DNA from: CAVSRC01 sp963781775
Lineage (GTDB): Bacteria; Pseudomonadota; Alphaproteobacteria; Rhizobiales; Kaistiaceae
DNA length: 64,000 bases
Direction of reading: 5' to 3'
Assembly: GCA_963781775.1 (NCBI GenBank)
Contig: CAWAHE010000028.1
Coordinates: 1 to 64,000 of the forward strand
Shown here: in pieces, positions 44,826-57,120 of the stretch
Layout: every line of letters starts with the position of its first letter
Numbering within the stretch: the first letter of the stretch is position 1
Made by a program: the position numbers and the translations under genes
Notes under the pieces: generated by a model
Seen by the model: only the letters and a program-made list of their open reading frames with translations
The model's database searches: none
What the model was told of the DNA's origin: nothing

Positions 44826-44874
44826 GCCGGACCGGCGGCGGGCGTGGAACGGCCGGGATGACGCGAAGGGCGGG

Positions 44875-44977
44875 GGTTCCGCCCTCCGCCGCTTTGCCCT
44901 ATAAGCCCCGCCTAGCCTGAAACCCTTGGGATTCGCCCCGGAGCGGCCGCCGCGCCGGGGTTTCGTACGCCAGAGCC
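44875..44977. repeat. Direct repeat B: carB leader
   Basis: The second copy of the ~100 bp repeat (see 43502). It ends at the carB start codon and so includes the carB ribosome site and probable promoter (TTGCCC-type and TATAAG segments). Confidence 0.75.
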
Positions 44978-48313
<3,336 letters not shown>

Positions 48314-48497
48314 CGGGGCCGCTCAGCCGGAAAGCCGGCATTCTGTATCGACCGAACGGCCATCGGGCCCGGGAACGGGCCGGATGGGCGTAGAGTTTGT
48401 CATTCGAGTTGTAAGGGAGCCATTCGGCTCCCCAAGTGTTGAGCATTGAACGAGTAGCCGGGTCCGCCCGGCCGTCTTTGGAAAGGGTGAAGGTCCG

Positions 48498-48971
48498 ATG
48501 GAAAAGATTCCGATGACCGCGGGCGGCCATGCGGCGCTGGAATCCGAGCTGAAGCGGCGCACCTCCGAGGAGCGTCCGCGCATCATTCAGCTGATCGCCG
48601 AGGCGCGCGGCCACGGCGATCTGTCGGAGAACGCGGAGTATCACGCCGCCAAAGAAGCGCACGGTCACAACGAGGGCCGCATCGTCGAAATCGAGGACCA
48701 GCTTTCGCGCGCCGAGATCATCGACGTGTCGAAGCTCTCCGGCAAGACGGTGAAGTTCGGCGCGGTGGTGACGCTGGTTGACGAGGACACCGACGAGAAG
48801 AAGAAGTACCAGATCGTCGGCGACGTCGAGGCCGACGTGAAGGACGGCAAGATCTCGATCTCCTCGCCGATCGCGCGTGCCCTCATCGGCAAGTCCAAGG
48901 GCGATTCCGTCGAGGTGTCGGCGCCGGGCGGCAGCCGTTCGTACGAGATCCTCGACGTCAAATTCGGTTGA
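48498..48971 (+). CDS. greA: Transcription elongation factor GreA
   Basis: A 157-residue protein with the N-terminal coiled coil (GGHAALESELKRRTSEERPRII, quoted in part) carrying DLSENAEYHAAKE, where the acidic tip residues that rescue stalled RNA polymerase lie, and the C-terminal FKBP-like domain (ISISSPIARALIGKSKGDSV). It stimulates transcript cleavage in backtracked complexes. The start AUG 48498 follows GGGTGAAGG. It is next to carB, a common neighbourhood in alphaproteobacteria. Confidence 0.97.
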   Translation: MEKIPMTAGGHAALESELKRRTSEERPRIIQLIAEARGHGDLSENAEYHAAKEAHGHNEGRIVEIEDQLSRAEIIDVSKLSGKTVKFGAVVTLVDEDTDEKKKYQIVGDVEADVKDGKISISSPIARALIGKSKGDSVEVSAPGGSRSYEILDVKFG

Positions 48972-49022
48972 CCGGGCGGCGCGCTTGTCGCCCCGGCAAG
49001 CCGGCCTTGTGACGGCCGGATC

Positions 49023-49967
49023 ATGACCGATCCGGCCGACGCGGCGGCAGTCACCGACTACGTCTTTCGCCCGGCCGATCTCGCCATCGCCCAGCGCACG
49101 CCGGGCATCAGCGCCTTCATGCGCATCCGCAACGGCGCCGCCTTTCTAGAAGCGACGATCCGCTCGCATATCCCTTTCGTCGACGAGATCGTCGCGGTGC
49201 ATAACCAATGCACCGACGCGACGCCCGATATCCTTGCCCGGCTCCAGGCCGAGTTCGGGCCGGACAAGATCCGCGTCTTCCACTACGCCACGCGGGTTTT
49301 CCCGCCCGGGAGCACCGGCCACGCCATCGAGCCTGCGGACTCGCCGGCCAGCTTCGTCAGCATGTCGAACTTCGCCCTGACGCGGACACGCCGGCGCGTC
49401 GCCATGAAGCTCGACGACGACCATCTGGCGATGCCGGAGCGGATGGGCGCCATAGCGCGCGACATTCGCGATGCCAGCTACCGCCTTGACCGCGTCGTCT
49501 GTTTCTCTGGCATCAACCTCGGTCGCGACGAAGGTGGCCGTTGCGGCGTGCTGGCAGCCGAGCCGCTGGCCGGCGCGGGCGACCACTTCTTCTTCGAGGT
49601 CAGTGAGCGCACCCGCTTCATTCACGACAGGCGCTTCGAGGATTTCGACCATGCAGGCAAGCCGCGCGTCTTCGCCGACCTCGCCTATTGGCATCTGAAA
49701 TACCTGAAGCCCGATCTCGGCTTTGGCAATCGCGAAGTGGATGGCGGCGGCAACCCGCGCTTCGCCCGCAAGCGCGACGCGATCGTTGCGCGGCGCGGCG
49801 TCATCACGCTGGCCGAACTGGCAGAGCGCGCGCCGAAGGCCGCCCTACCCGGCTGGATGATTCCCGAGAAGGCACGGCTGACGGCCGATCGCTGGCGGCG
49901 ACTGAAGAGCGCGCCGCCGAACCAGGCCGAACTCGACGCGGTGTGCGCCCAGTTTCCGGCGATCTAG
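49023..49967 (+). CDS. Glycosyltransferase family 2-like protein
   Basis: A 314-residue GT-A fold enzyme. GISAFMRIRNGAAFLEATI is a typical start of the nucleotide-binding fold, DEIVAVHNQCTDATPDIL matches the second strand, and RRVAMKLDDDHLAM contains the DxD-type metal motif. The C-terminal part (FADLAYWHLKYLKPD) has the aromatic/His segment seen in the group. It probably adds a sugar to a surface polysaccharide. It is convergent with a family 25 glycosyltransferase; the two stop codons overlap in the palindrome CTAG. Confidence 0.8.
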   Translation: MTDPADAAAVTDYVFRPADLAIAQRTPGISAFMRIRNGAAFLEATIRSHIPFVDEIVAVHNQCTDATPDILARLQAEFGPDKIRVFHYATRVFPPGSTGHAIEPADSPASFVSMSNFALTRTRRRVAMKLDDDHLAMPERMGAIARDIRDASYRLDRVVCFSGINLGRDEGGRCGVLAAEPLAGAGDHFFFEVSERTRFIHDRRFEDFDHAGKPRVFADLAYWHLKYLKPDLGFGNREVDGGGNPRFARKRDAIVARRGVITLAELAERAPKAALPGWMIPEKARLTADRWRRLKSAPPNQAELDAVCAQFPAI

Positions 49968-50740
49968 CGACCGGCGGCGTAGCGGGCCAGCGATCGCGCG
50001 ACGAGATCGGCGCGCAAGAGCGTGCGGCGGACTTCGCGCTCCAGTTTGGCGGCATCGAAACGATCGACGGTTCCCTTTGTGGTGCTGCCGTCGAGCAGCT
50101 CGATGCTGACGTCGACGACCAGCGACGGTGCGACGGTCAGGATCTCGAGATCGAGTTCCCACGGATACTGCAACTGAACGTCGATCGGCCGATGGATGGG
50201 GAGCGTGCCGGCGAGCAGCTTTTCCGCGCCGGCCCGACTGACGATCTGGCCGACGGTGCGCTTTGACAGAACCGGTTCGCGAGTGAGGCGGAAAATCCCG
50301 GCAAGCGGCGCGACGGTTCGCGCGATGCGCCGCGGCTTGCCCCACAGCTTGACCATGTCCCATGGGCCGACCGGCGCCTCGGCGAGCGACGCCAGCATCG
50401 GCGCCAGGTCGCCGCGAAAGGCAAAGTCGTCCTCAAGGATGACGGTAAACGGCGCCGCGCTTTCGGCAAGAAACGTCATCCAGGCCCGGCGATGGCTGAG
50501 GAAACAGGCGATCTCGCCCGGCTGCATCGGCACGTGATAGGTGCGCCGCGACAATGTGGCGTCGAAGGCCCGGGCGAGGTCGGCCGGGCCCAGCGCGCCG
50601 CCATCGACGGCCGGAACGCGCCGAAAAGACAGGCCCTGCCCGGCCAGTTCGCGCTCGGCATGGGCCAGCCGGTCGCCCGCCCGGTCGAGATTGATGACGT
50701 AGATCGGCCAATCCACCGCTTGGCGCCCTTTGCCTTCCAC
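49964..50740 (-). CDS. Glycosyltransferase family 25 (LPS-type) protein
   Basis: About 258 residues from GTG 50740. It opens with WPIYVINLDRAGDRLAHAERE, the standard GT25 N-terminus, then GEIACFLSHRRAWMTFLAE and the acidic motif FTVILEDDFAF. GT25 members transfer galactose or related sugars in lipooligosaccharide synthesis. GTG 50740 was preferred to upstream starts because the family domain begins at once. Shares a convergent CTAG stop with the GT2 gene, so the two probably act in the same surface-glycan process. Confidence 0.8.
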   Translation of the reverse strand: MEGKGRQAVDWPIYVINLDRAGDRLAHAERELAGQGLSFRRVPAVDGGALGPADLARAFDATLSRRTYHVPMQPGEIACFLSHRRAWMTFLAESAAPFTVILEDDFAFRGDLAPMLASLAEAPVGPWDMVKLWGKPRRIARTVAPLAGIFRLTREPVLSKRTVGQIVSRAGAEKLLAGTLPIHRPIDVQLQYPWELDLEILTVAPSLVVDVSIELLDGSTTKGTVDRFDAAKLEREVRRTLLRADLVARSLARYAAGR

Positions 50741-51027
50741 CGGCACGGATTCGGCCGGTCCGTTGACCGGCGGGACAATAGGCGGCGGTGGAAACCGGGT
50801 CCATGCGCCACCCAGGCGGGGCAGAACGCGGCCTTCCAAAGAGCGCCCGCCGTCCCTATTTATGCATCGCGGGCGGGGCTCGAAAGGCCGAACGCGGAAG
50901 CGTTCGAGCGATTTCCCCGCGGTTCTGGAAGAAAACGGTGCGAAGGCCCGCCACCTGAGCATTGCACGCCTTGCATGGCTGCGCGGTCAGCATAGACTGC
51001 CCCCGCCCTGCGAATCCTGAGGGTTTC

Positions 51028-51990
51028 ATGCACGCCAAAGTCATCATTGTCGGTTCGGGACCGGCCGGATACACGGCCGCGATCTATGCCGCCCGCGCCA
51101 TGCTGGAGCCGGTATTGATCTCCGGCATCACGGTTGGCGGCCAGCTCACCACCACCACCGACGTCGAGAACTATCCGGGCTTCGCCGAGATGGTTCAGGG
51201 GCCGTGGCTGATGGAGCAGATGAAGGCGCAGGCCGAGCATGTCGGCACGCGCATGGTCACCGACCACATCACGTCGGTCGACCTTTCGCACCGGCCGTTC
51301 CGCCTCCACGGCGATGGCGGCGAAACCTACACCTGCGATGCACTGGTGCTGGCGACCGGCGCCGAGGCGATGTGGCTGAACCTGCCCTCGGAGCAGAAGT
51401 TCCGCGGCTTCGGCGTATCGGCCTGCGCGACCTGCGACGGCTTCTTCTATCGCAACCGCGAAGTGGTCGTGATCGGCGGGGGCAACACCGCCGTCGAGGA
51501 AGCGCTGTTCCTCACCAACTTCGCTTCGAAAGTGACGCTGGTCCACCGGCGCGATGCGTTCCGGGCCGAGAAGATTCTCCAGAACCGGCTGTTCGCCAAT
51601 CCGAAGATCAACGTGATCTGGGATTCGGTACTCGACGACGTACTGGGCACCGGCAGCATGCCGCCGGCGGTGACCGGCGTGCGCATCAAGAACGTCAAGA
51701 CCGGGGCGACCACCGAGATCAAGACGGATGGTGTATTCGTCGCCATCGGCCACGCCCCGTCGACGGAACTGCTCGGCGGACAGGTCAAGCTGAAGCCGAA
51801 CGGCTATGTGTGGACCGCCCCCGATTCGACGGCGACCAATGTGCCCGGCGTTTTCGCCGCCGGCGACGTGACCGATGACACCTTCCGCCAGGCAGTGACG
51901 GCAGCCGGTCAGGGCTGCATGGCCGCGCTCGAGGCGCAGCGGTTCCTGGCGGAAACCGCGGCGGAGACCGAGGTCGAAGCAGCGGAATAG
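51028..51990 (+). CDS. trxB: Thioredoxin reductase
   Basis: A 320-residue flavoprotein. FAD-binding GSGPAGYTAAIYAARA at the N-terminus, redox-active Cys133-Ala-Thr-Cys136 in SACATCDG, NADPH motif GGGNTAVEEALFL, and the closing FAD segment GVFAAGDVTDDTFRQAVTAAG. It passes electrons from NADPH to thioredoxin. ATG 51028 gives the family start. A lsrB-type regulator follows 35 nt downstream, the same pairing seen in Sinorhizobium and Agrobacterium. Confidence 0.97.
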   Translation: MHAKVIIVGSGPAGYTAAIYAARAMLEPVLISGITVGGQLTTTTDVENYPGFAEMVQGPWLMEQMKAQAEHVGTRMVTDHITSVDLSHRPFRLHGDGGETYTCDALVLATGAEAMWLNLPSEQKFRGFGVSACATCDGFFYRNREVVVIGGGNTAVEEALFLTNFASKVTLVHRRDAFRAEKILQNRLFANPKINVIWDSVLDDVLGTGSMPPAVTGVRIKNVKTGATTEIKTDGVFVAIGHAPSTELLGGQVKLKPNGYVWTAPDSTATNVPGVFAAGDVTDDTFRQAVTAAGQGCMAALEAQRFLAETAAETEVEAAE

Positions 51991-52025
51991 CCCGCAGCTG
52001 ACGGCGGCGGCGCGAGGGGGCGACG

Positions 52026-52916
52026 ATGGACTGGGATAAACTGCGCATATTCCACGCGGCGGCGCAGGCCGGCTCGTTCACCCATGCCGGCGAGAGCCTC
52101 GCCATGAGCCAGTCGGCGGTGAGCCGGCAGGTCAGCGCGCTCGAACAGGATCTCGGCGTTCCCCTTTTCCACCGCCACGCCCGCGGCCTGATCCTCACCG
52201 AGCAGGGCGAGGAACTGTTCCGCACCGCCAACGAGGTGCTGATCAAGCTCGACGCTGCGACCTCGCGGCTGAGCGAGTCCGCCGAGAAACCGTCCGGCAC
52301 CCTCAGGATCCAGACCACCGTCGGCCTCGGCTCCACGTGGCTGACGGCGCGTGTGCACGAATTCGTCGACCTGCATCCGTCGATCAACCTGCACCTGATC
52401 CTCGACGACCAGGAACTCGACCTCGCCATGCGCCAGGCCGACGTTGCCATCCGCCTGCGCCAGCCCGTCCAGCCCGACCTCATCCAGCGGAAGCTGTTCA
52501 CGGTGCATATGAACGTCTATGCGACGCCTGGTTATCTGAAGCGCTTTGGCAATCCGAAGTCCGTCGACGAGCTCGACTCACACCGCATCGTCACCTTCGG
52601 CGTCCCGGTGCCGGCCTATCTGCGCGATCTCAACTGGCTGGAGTCGGCCGGCCGCTCGTCCGAACACCCACGCGAGCCGGTGCTCAAGATCAACAACCTG
52701 TTTGCAATCAAGAACGCGGTGATGAACGGCACCGGTATCGCCGTTTTGCCCAGCTACATGGTCGAGCCGGATTCGGGGCTGGTGCAATTGCTGCCCGATG
52801 TGCAGGTGCCGAGCTTCGCGTCCTACTTCGTTTACCCGGCCGAACTGAAGAATTCCGCCCGGGTCCACGTTTTCAGGGACTTCCTGCTAAGCAAGGCACA
52901 GAACTGGTCGTACTGA
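52026..52916 (+). CDS. lsrB: LysR-family regulator LsrB/VtlR
   Basis: A 296-residue LysR regulator. HTH at the N-terminus (MDWDKLRIFHAAAQAGSFTHAG; SQSAVSRQVSALEQ), then the effector domain. The start, the FHRHARGLILTEQGE stretch and QPVQPDLIQRKLFTVHM match LsrB of Sinorhizobium and VtlR of Agrobacterium/Brucella closely. These control redox response, host-associated genes and AbcR-type sRNAs. The trxB-lsrB-sRNA order here agrees. Start is unambiguous. It may be cotranscribed with trxB. Confidence 0.92.
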   Translation: MDWDKLRIFHAAAQAGSFTHAGESLAMSQSAVSRQVSALEQDLGVPLFHRHARGLILTEQGEELFRTANEVLIKLDAATSRLSESAEKPSGTLRIQTTVGLGSTWLTARVHEFVDLHPSINLHLILDDQELDLAMRQADVAIRLRQPVQPDLIQRKLFTVHMNVYATPGYLKRFGNPKSVDELDSHRIVTFGVPVPAYLRDLNWLESAGRSSEHPREPVLKINNLFAIKNAVMNGTGIAVLPSYMVEPDSGLVQLLPDVQVPSFASYFVYPAELKNSARVHVFRDFLLSKAQNWSY

Positions 52917-52996
52917 ATTGAAAGACGACGTGTTTTCGTCTGTGTGTGTTCGATGTCACAGACAATAAATAAGCGCCAGGGTGTTCACTGTAGCGC

Positions 52997-53024
52997 TTTG
53001 CCGACGAACGAATATTCCTAAAAT
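52997..53024 (+). promoter_or_regulatory. Candidate promoter of the AbcR-like sRNA
   Basis: TTTGCC at 52997-53002 and TAAAAT at 53019-53024 are 16 nt apart, predicting transcription near 53031. The region 52917-52996 upstream lies between lsrB and this promoter and is AT-richer than average, fitting a regulator-binding site, possibly for LsrB. Confidence 0.5.
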
Positions 53025-53030
53025 CACAGA

Positions 53031-53164
53031 CGTTGGCGTGGTGATTCGCCCGTTCTCCTCCCTGCGGGCCACGATCTGCACCAACTGTTCCCTTCTGGAG
53101 CGTATGCCGCCCGGCCATGCCGACGGCAAAAACTGCCGGGCCGACGACGACGGCCCGGCTTTTT
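53031..53164 (+). ncRNA. AbcR-like (alpha-r15 family) trans-acting small RNA candidate
   Basis: About 130 nt with its own promoter and terminator and no coding capacity. Two pyrimidine-rich stretches that would be single-stranded and complementary to ribosome-binding sites are visible: TTCTCCTCCCTG (about 53052-53063) and CTGTTCCCTTCTGG. This is the layout of AbcR1/AbcR2, Hfq-dependent repressors of ABC-transporter mRNAs, which in Sinorhizobium, Agrobacterium and Brucella lie beside lsrB/vtlR. Identity rests on position and structure; only one copy is present. The 5' end is predicted, not mapped. Confidence 0.72.
53135..53164 (+). terminator. Rho-independent terminator of the sRNA
   Basis: Perfect 8 bp stem GCCGGGCC/GGCCCGGC with a 9 nt loop, followed by TTTTT at 53160-53164. 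It ends the sRNA and lies just before the convergent msrP stop codon. Confidence 0.88.
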
Positions 53165-53194
53165 AGTCGGCGGGCATCGCCCGCCGCCAGCAAT

Positions 53195-54160
53195 TCACAT
53201 GAACAGCGGCTCGCTGGTGAGGCCCGAATACATGGCCGCGACATACTCGCCGTAGCCGTTGTAGAGCTGCGTCGGCACCGATTCCTGCGTGCCGATGTCA
53301 CGCTCCATCGCCTGGCTCCAGCGCGGATGCGGCACCTCCGGATTGACGTTCGCCCAGAAGCCATATTCGTTCGACTGGATCGCCTCCCAGAAGGTCATCG
53401 GCCGCTCGTCGGTGAAGGTGAACTTGACGATCGACTTGATGGACTTGAATCCGTATTTCCACGGCAGATGGACGCGCAGCGGCGCCCCCATGACCTTCGG
53501 CACCGGCTTGCCGTAGGCTCCGGTCACCATGAAAGCGAGATCGTTGGTCGCCTCGGCCATGGTCAGCCCCTCGATATAGGGCCACGGATACCAGAACTGC
53601 TTCTGGCCGCTCGCCATGTCGGGGTCGTTGAAGGTCTCCATGCGCAGGTACTTGGCCGAGCCGGTCGGCTTGGCGAACTCGACCAGCTTGGCGAGCGGGA
53701 AGCCGCTCCACGGCACCGCCATCGACCATGCCTCGACGCAGCGGTGACGATAGAGCCGCTCCTCGAGCGGCATCTTGCGGATAAGGTCGTCGATGCCGAT
53801 GGTGAACTCCTTCTCCACCATGCCGTCGAACTTGACCTCCCACGGCCGCGGCTGCAGCGCCGTCGCGGCGGACGAAACGTCCTTCTGCGTGCCGAATTCG
53901 TAGAAATTGTTGTAGTTGGTGCTGATCGCCTCGGGCGTTACCGCGCGCTCGATGGTGTACTTGCTGTTGCGCGGCGCCGGGTAGAGATCGATGGTCGGAT
54001 CGGCCTGCGCCCTGGCAGCGGTCGGCATCGCCGTCGCGGCCAGCCCGCCCAGCAGCGTAAAGCCGCTCGCCGCCAGCACCTCACGGCGGTTGAGATAGAC
54101 ATCCTCCGGCGTCGCCAGACGCTCCGGAATCTCCCAACCCTTCCTGCGGATCACATGCAT
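53195..54160 (-). CDS. msrP: Protein-methionine-sulfoxide reductase catalytic subunit MsrP
   Basis: A 321-residue periplasmic molybdoenzyme that repairs oxidised methionines. Twin-arginine signal around Arg25-Arg26 (YLNRREVLAASGF), the sulfite-oxidase-like fold, and the molybdenum-ligand Cys141 in RHRCVEAWSMAVPW. Later conserved blocks are KVMGAPLRVHLPWKYGFK and FWEAIQSNEYGFWANV. The membrane heme subunit MsrQ, usually adjacent, is not in the window, so the electron donor must be encoded elsewhere. Confidence 0.95.
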   Translation of the reverse strand: MHVIRRKGWEIPERLATPEDVYLNRREVLAASGFTLLGGLAATAMPTAARAQADPTIDLYPAPRNSKYTIERAVTPEAISTNYNNFYEFGTQKDVSSAATALQPRPWEVKFDGMVEKEFTIGIDDLIRKMPLEERLYRHRCVEAWSMAVPWSGFPLAKLVEFAKPTGSAKYLRMETFNDPDMASGQKQFWYPWPYIEGLTMAEATNDLAFMVTGAYGKPVPKVMGAPLRVHLPWKYGFKSIKSIVKFTFTDERPMTFWEAIQSNEYGFWANVNPEVPHPRWSQAMERDIGTQESVPTQLYNGYGEYVAAMYSGLTSEPLFM

Positions 54161-54274
54161 GACAGTCTCCCTGTGGGGCTCGTAGCATGACAGCTAAGCC
54201 ACGACGCCGACACGATCAATTCACGAAGGCGTGCGACTTTCGCCGCTGCCCGCGGGGAAACCGTCCCCGCACGG

Positions 54275-56320
54275 TCAGGCCGCCTTGGCGCCCGCCTTCT
54301 CGATGATCTGATCGGCGAGCTTGCCGCTCAGTTCGGCGAGATGGTCGAAGCCCGCCTTGAACGTGCCGACGCCGGCCGTCGCCGACCGCAACTCCACGAT
54401 CAGGTCGCGAATCTCGGCCTGCGGAATCTGCGCCTCGACCACGTCCCAGCCCGGCCAGCCTGGGCGGGCGTCGAAGCCCAGGATTTGGCCGCGCCGCTGT
54501 GAGACGATGCCATTGACCCGCGGCGTCGCCTCCGACGGCACCGCGATCTCGACCTTGAGGATCGGCTCGAGCAGGACCGGCTTGCACTGTGGCATGCCCT
54601 CGCGCATGCCGATCTGGGCGGCCGTGCGGAACGCCATGTCGGAAGAATCGACGGCGTGATACGAGCCGTCGGTCAGCGTCACCGACACGTCGACGACCTT
54701 GAAGCCGAGCGGGCCGCGCCCGAGATACTCGGCAACGCCCTCCTCCACCGACCCGAAATAGTTGCGCGGCACGGAGCCGCCGGTGACCGTTTCGGCGAAC
54801 TGGAAACCAGACCCGCGCGGCAGCGGCCTGATGTCGAGCACCACGTCGCCGAACTGTCCGTGGCCGCCGGACTGTTTCTTGTGGCGGCCGCGCACGGTGA
54901 CCGCACCGCGGATGGTCTCCTTGTAGGGCACAGCCGGGTCGTGGGTGCGTACGGCGATGCCGTATTTGGCGGTCAAGCGCTCCAGCGCGACGCGCAGATG
55001 CATCTCCCCCTGCCCCTCGACCAGTGTCTCGCCGGTGTCCTGGGTGTGGGTGACGCGCAGCGACGGATCCTCTTCCAGCACCTTGGCGATCGCGGACGAT
55101 AGTTTCACGTCGTCCTTGCGTTCGGCTGCGGCGACGGCTGTGCCCAGCACCGGTTCAGGCGCGACCAGTGTGACCACCTGCGCCGGGGCCGCCTTGCCAG
55201 TACCGAGCGTGGTGCCGGTGCGGGCGCCATCGAGCTTGCCGAGGCCGACGGTCTCGCCGACTTTTGCCGCGTCGCGCTTGGTCGTCTGCTGGCCCATGAT
55301 CCGGAAGACGCCGGAAACCCGGCCGGCGGGGCCGTCGGGACCGATCAGCTCGGCGCCGTCGCCGACCGAACCGGACAGCACGCGCGCGATCGACAGCTTG
55401 CCGCCGTGGGTGGTGTGCAGCGTCTTGAGAATCTGCACCACCGTTTCGCCGTTCTCGGCGATGCCGCGCCGCGCCCGCGTATCGGTTACATCGGGCGCCT
55501 CGTGACGGATCGCCTTGAGCAGGCGGCCGACGCCGTTACCGTGTTCGGCCGCGCCGATCAGCACCGGGCAGATCAGCCCCTCCCGCATCTCCGTGACGAG
55601 ATCGTCGAAGATCTTGTCGCGCGGCGGCTCGATCTCCTCGAGCAACTGCTCCATCAGCTTGTCGTCATAGTCGGCGAGCGTCTCCAGCATATGGAAACGC
55701 GCCTCGACCTCACGCGCCTTGTCGTCGTCACCGATCGGAATGAGTTCGCTCGGTGCGTGCTCGCGGTAAACGAAGGCGCGCTCCAGCGCCAGATCGATGA
55801 AACCGGCGACCACATCGTTCTGCCAGATCGGGATATGGCGCAGAACCAAAGGCACGGCGCTCGCCGGCTGCAAGGTCTGCAGCGTCTGGCGCACGCTGGC
55901 ATCGGCCTTGTCGACCTTGTTGAGGAAGAGGATACGCGGAATGCCGCGGTCCTCGAGCGTCTTCATGATGACCTGGAGCGCCGGTATCTTCTTCTCGTCG
56001 GCCTCCGCCACTACGACGGCAAGATCGACGCCGGCGAGCACCCCTTCGGCCTCGAACGCGAACTCGATCGAGCCCGGGCAATCGAGGAAAGTCAGCTCGT
56101 CATCCATGAACCCGGCTTCGGCGACGTTGACCTCGACGCTCATCTGATGGGCGCGCGCTTCGGGCGAGGCGTCTCCGACGGTGTTCTTTTCCGCGATGGT
56201 GCCCTGGCGCGTTACGGCGCCGGTTCGCGCCAGGATCGCCTCGAGCAAGGTCGTCTTGCCGCTTGCGAACGGGCCCACGAGTGCAATGCACCGGGGCCCT
56301 GCCACTCTGCTGCTTCCCAT
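54275..56320 (-). CDS. Elongation factor G-like GTPase with altered G3 motif
   Basis: A 681-residue translational GTPase with the EF-G domain order: G domain (residues ~1-270), beta-barrel domain, two alpha/beta domains and domain IV (VTVRGRHKKQSGGHGQFGDV). G1 is GPFASGKTT (16-24), NKxD is NKVD. G3 reads DCPGS (80-84) where EF-G has DTPGH, so the catalytic His is Ser84. Paralogous EF-G-like proteins of this kind are found in alphaproteobacteria; the role is unclear, and the change suggests slow or regulatory GTP hydrolysis. Convergent with nothing; it follows DUF992 on the same strand. Confidence 0.9.
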   Translation of the reverse strand: MGSSRVAGPRCIALVGPFASGKTTLLEAILARTGAVTRQGTIAEKNTVGDASPEARAHQMSVEVNVAEAGFMDDELTFLDCPGSIEFAFEAEGVLAGVDLAVVVAEADEKKIPALQVIMKTLEDRGIPRILFLNKVDKADASVRQTLQTLQPASAVPLVLRHIPIWQNDVVAGFIDLALERAFVYREHAPSELIPIGDDDKAREVEARFHMLETLADYDDKLMEQLLEEIEPPRDKIFDDLVTEMREGLICPVLIGAAEHGNGVGRLLKAIRHEAPDVTDTRARRGIAENGETVVQILKTLHTTHGGKLSIARVLSGSVGDGAELIGPDGPAGRVSGVFRIMGQQTTKRDAAKVGETVGLGKLDGARTGTTLGTGKAAPAQVVTLVAPEPVLGTAVAAAERKDDVKLSSAIAKVLEEDPSLRVTHTQDTGETLVEGQGEMHLRVALERLTAKYGIAVRTHDPAVPYKETIRGAVTVRGRHKKQSGGHGQFGDVVLDIRPLPRGSGFQFAETVTGGSVPRNYFGSVEEGVAEYLGRGPLGFKVVDVSVTLTDGSYHAVDSSDMAFRTAAQIGMREGMPQCKPVLLEPILKVEIAVPSEATPRVNGIVSQRRGQILGFDARPGWPGWDVVEAQIPQAEIRDLIVELRSATAGVGTFKAGFDHLAELSGKLADQIIEKAGAKAA

Positions 56321-56459
56321 GACCGCGCCTCCCCGTTGTTCATTGTTCTTCGGGTCGCGCAGTGGCCGCCCGCGCGGGGCCCGCTAGCCAATGCAATCAG
56401 GGAACCGGTCTGCTGACAAGGGCGAACCCGGCATCCGGGTCCGCCCCTGTTGTCGCGGG

Positions 56460-56951
56460 CTATTGCGCCCAGAGATCGAGCGAGCTGATGGTGACTGCGA
56501 AATCGAGGCCGAGCTGGCCCTGGACCGACAGCGGTTGCAGGGCAAATGAGCGGTTCGACCCGCCAACGAGCACGTTGGCGCCAGCGCCGACTACCACTGA
56601 TATCTCGGCCGATGCGCCGACATAGGTGCCGGCGAGCGCACCCACCGGGTAGCCGGTCTGCGAGGCGAGCACGACCCACACGATGACCGTCTCGCCAGTG
56701 AAGCCGACGTCGAGGCCGAGCTTGTTGATGCGCCCACCGTAGTTTTCCGGCCCGCGCTGATCGGGTTTGAACGTGCAGCCCATCTCCTTCGACGAGCCGA
56801 CAATGAGGCCAACGCCGGGCGCCACCCGGCATGTGAGCAGCCCGGCCCGAACATAGGCGGCGTTGGCTGGCGCCGCGGCCACCATCATGCCCACGGCCAG
56901 CACCACGCACGCGGCCAGAGCCTTTGCCGCTGACGAAAGTCCTGAAATCAT
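56460..56951 (-). CDS. DUF992-family exported protein
   Basis: A 163-residue exported protein. Signal peptide (VVLAVGMMVAAAPANA), then the DUF992 pattern RAGLLTCRVAPGVGLIVGS, CTFKPDQRGPENYGGRI and GLDVGFTGETVIVW, ending in a glycine-rich beta domain. DUF992 is an alphaproteobacterial family of unknown function. ATG 56951 is preceded by GGAGG with a 5 nt spacer. Confidence 0.92.
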   Translation of the reverse strand: MISGLSSAAKALAACVVLAVGMMVAAAPANAAYVRAGLLTCRVAPGVGLIVGSSKEMGCTFKPDQRGPENYGGRINKLGLDVGFTGETVIVWVVLASQTGYPVGALAGTYVGASAEISVVVGAGANVLVGGSNRSFALQPLSVQGQLGLDFAVTISSLDLWAQ

Positions 56952-57120
56952 CCTTGCCTCCAGATCCCGCAAAAAAGGGCCAGCCCGCCGGCACTTGCCG
57001 CGGAGCTGACGCCACGCGGCATCGTGACACGGTCAACCGTTAAGGAAAAGCTACCGCCGGGCGGCGCGGTGCTTGATCGTCGCGCGGCAACAGTGCATGT
57101 CCTCGCCCGGAGAGGTGTCG

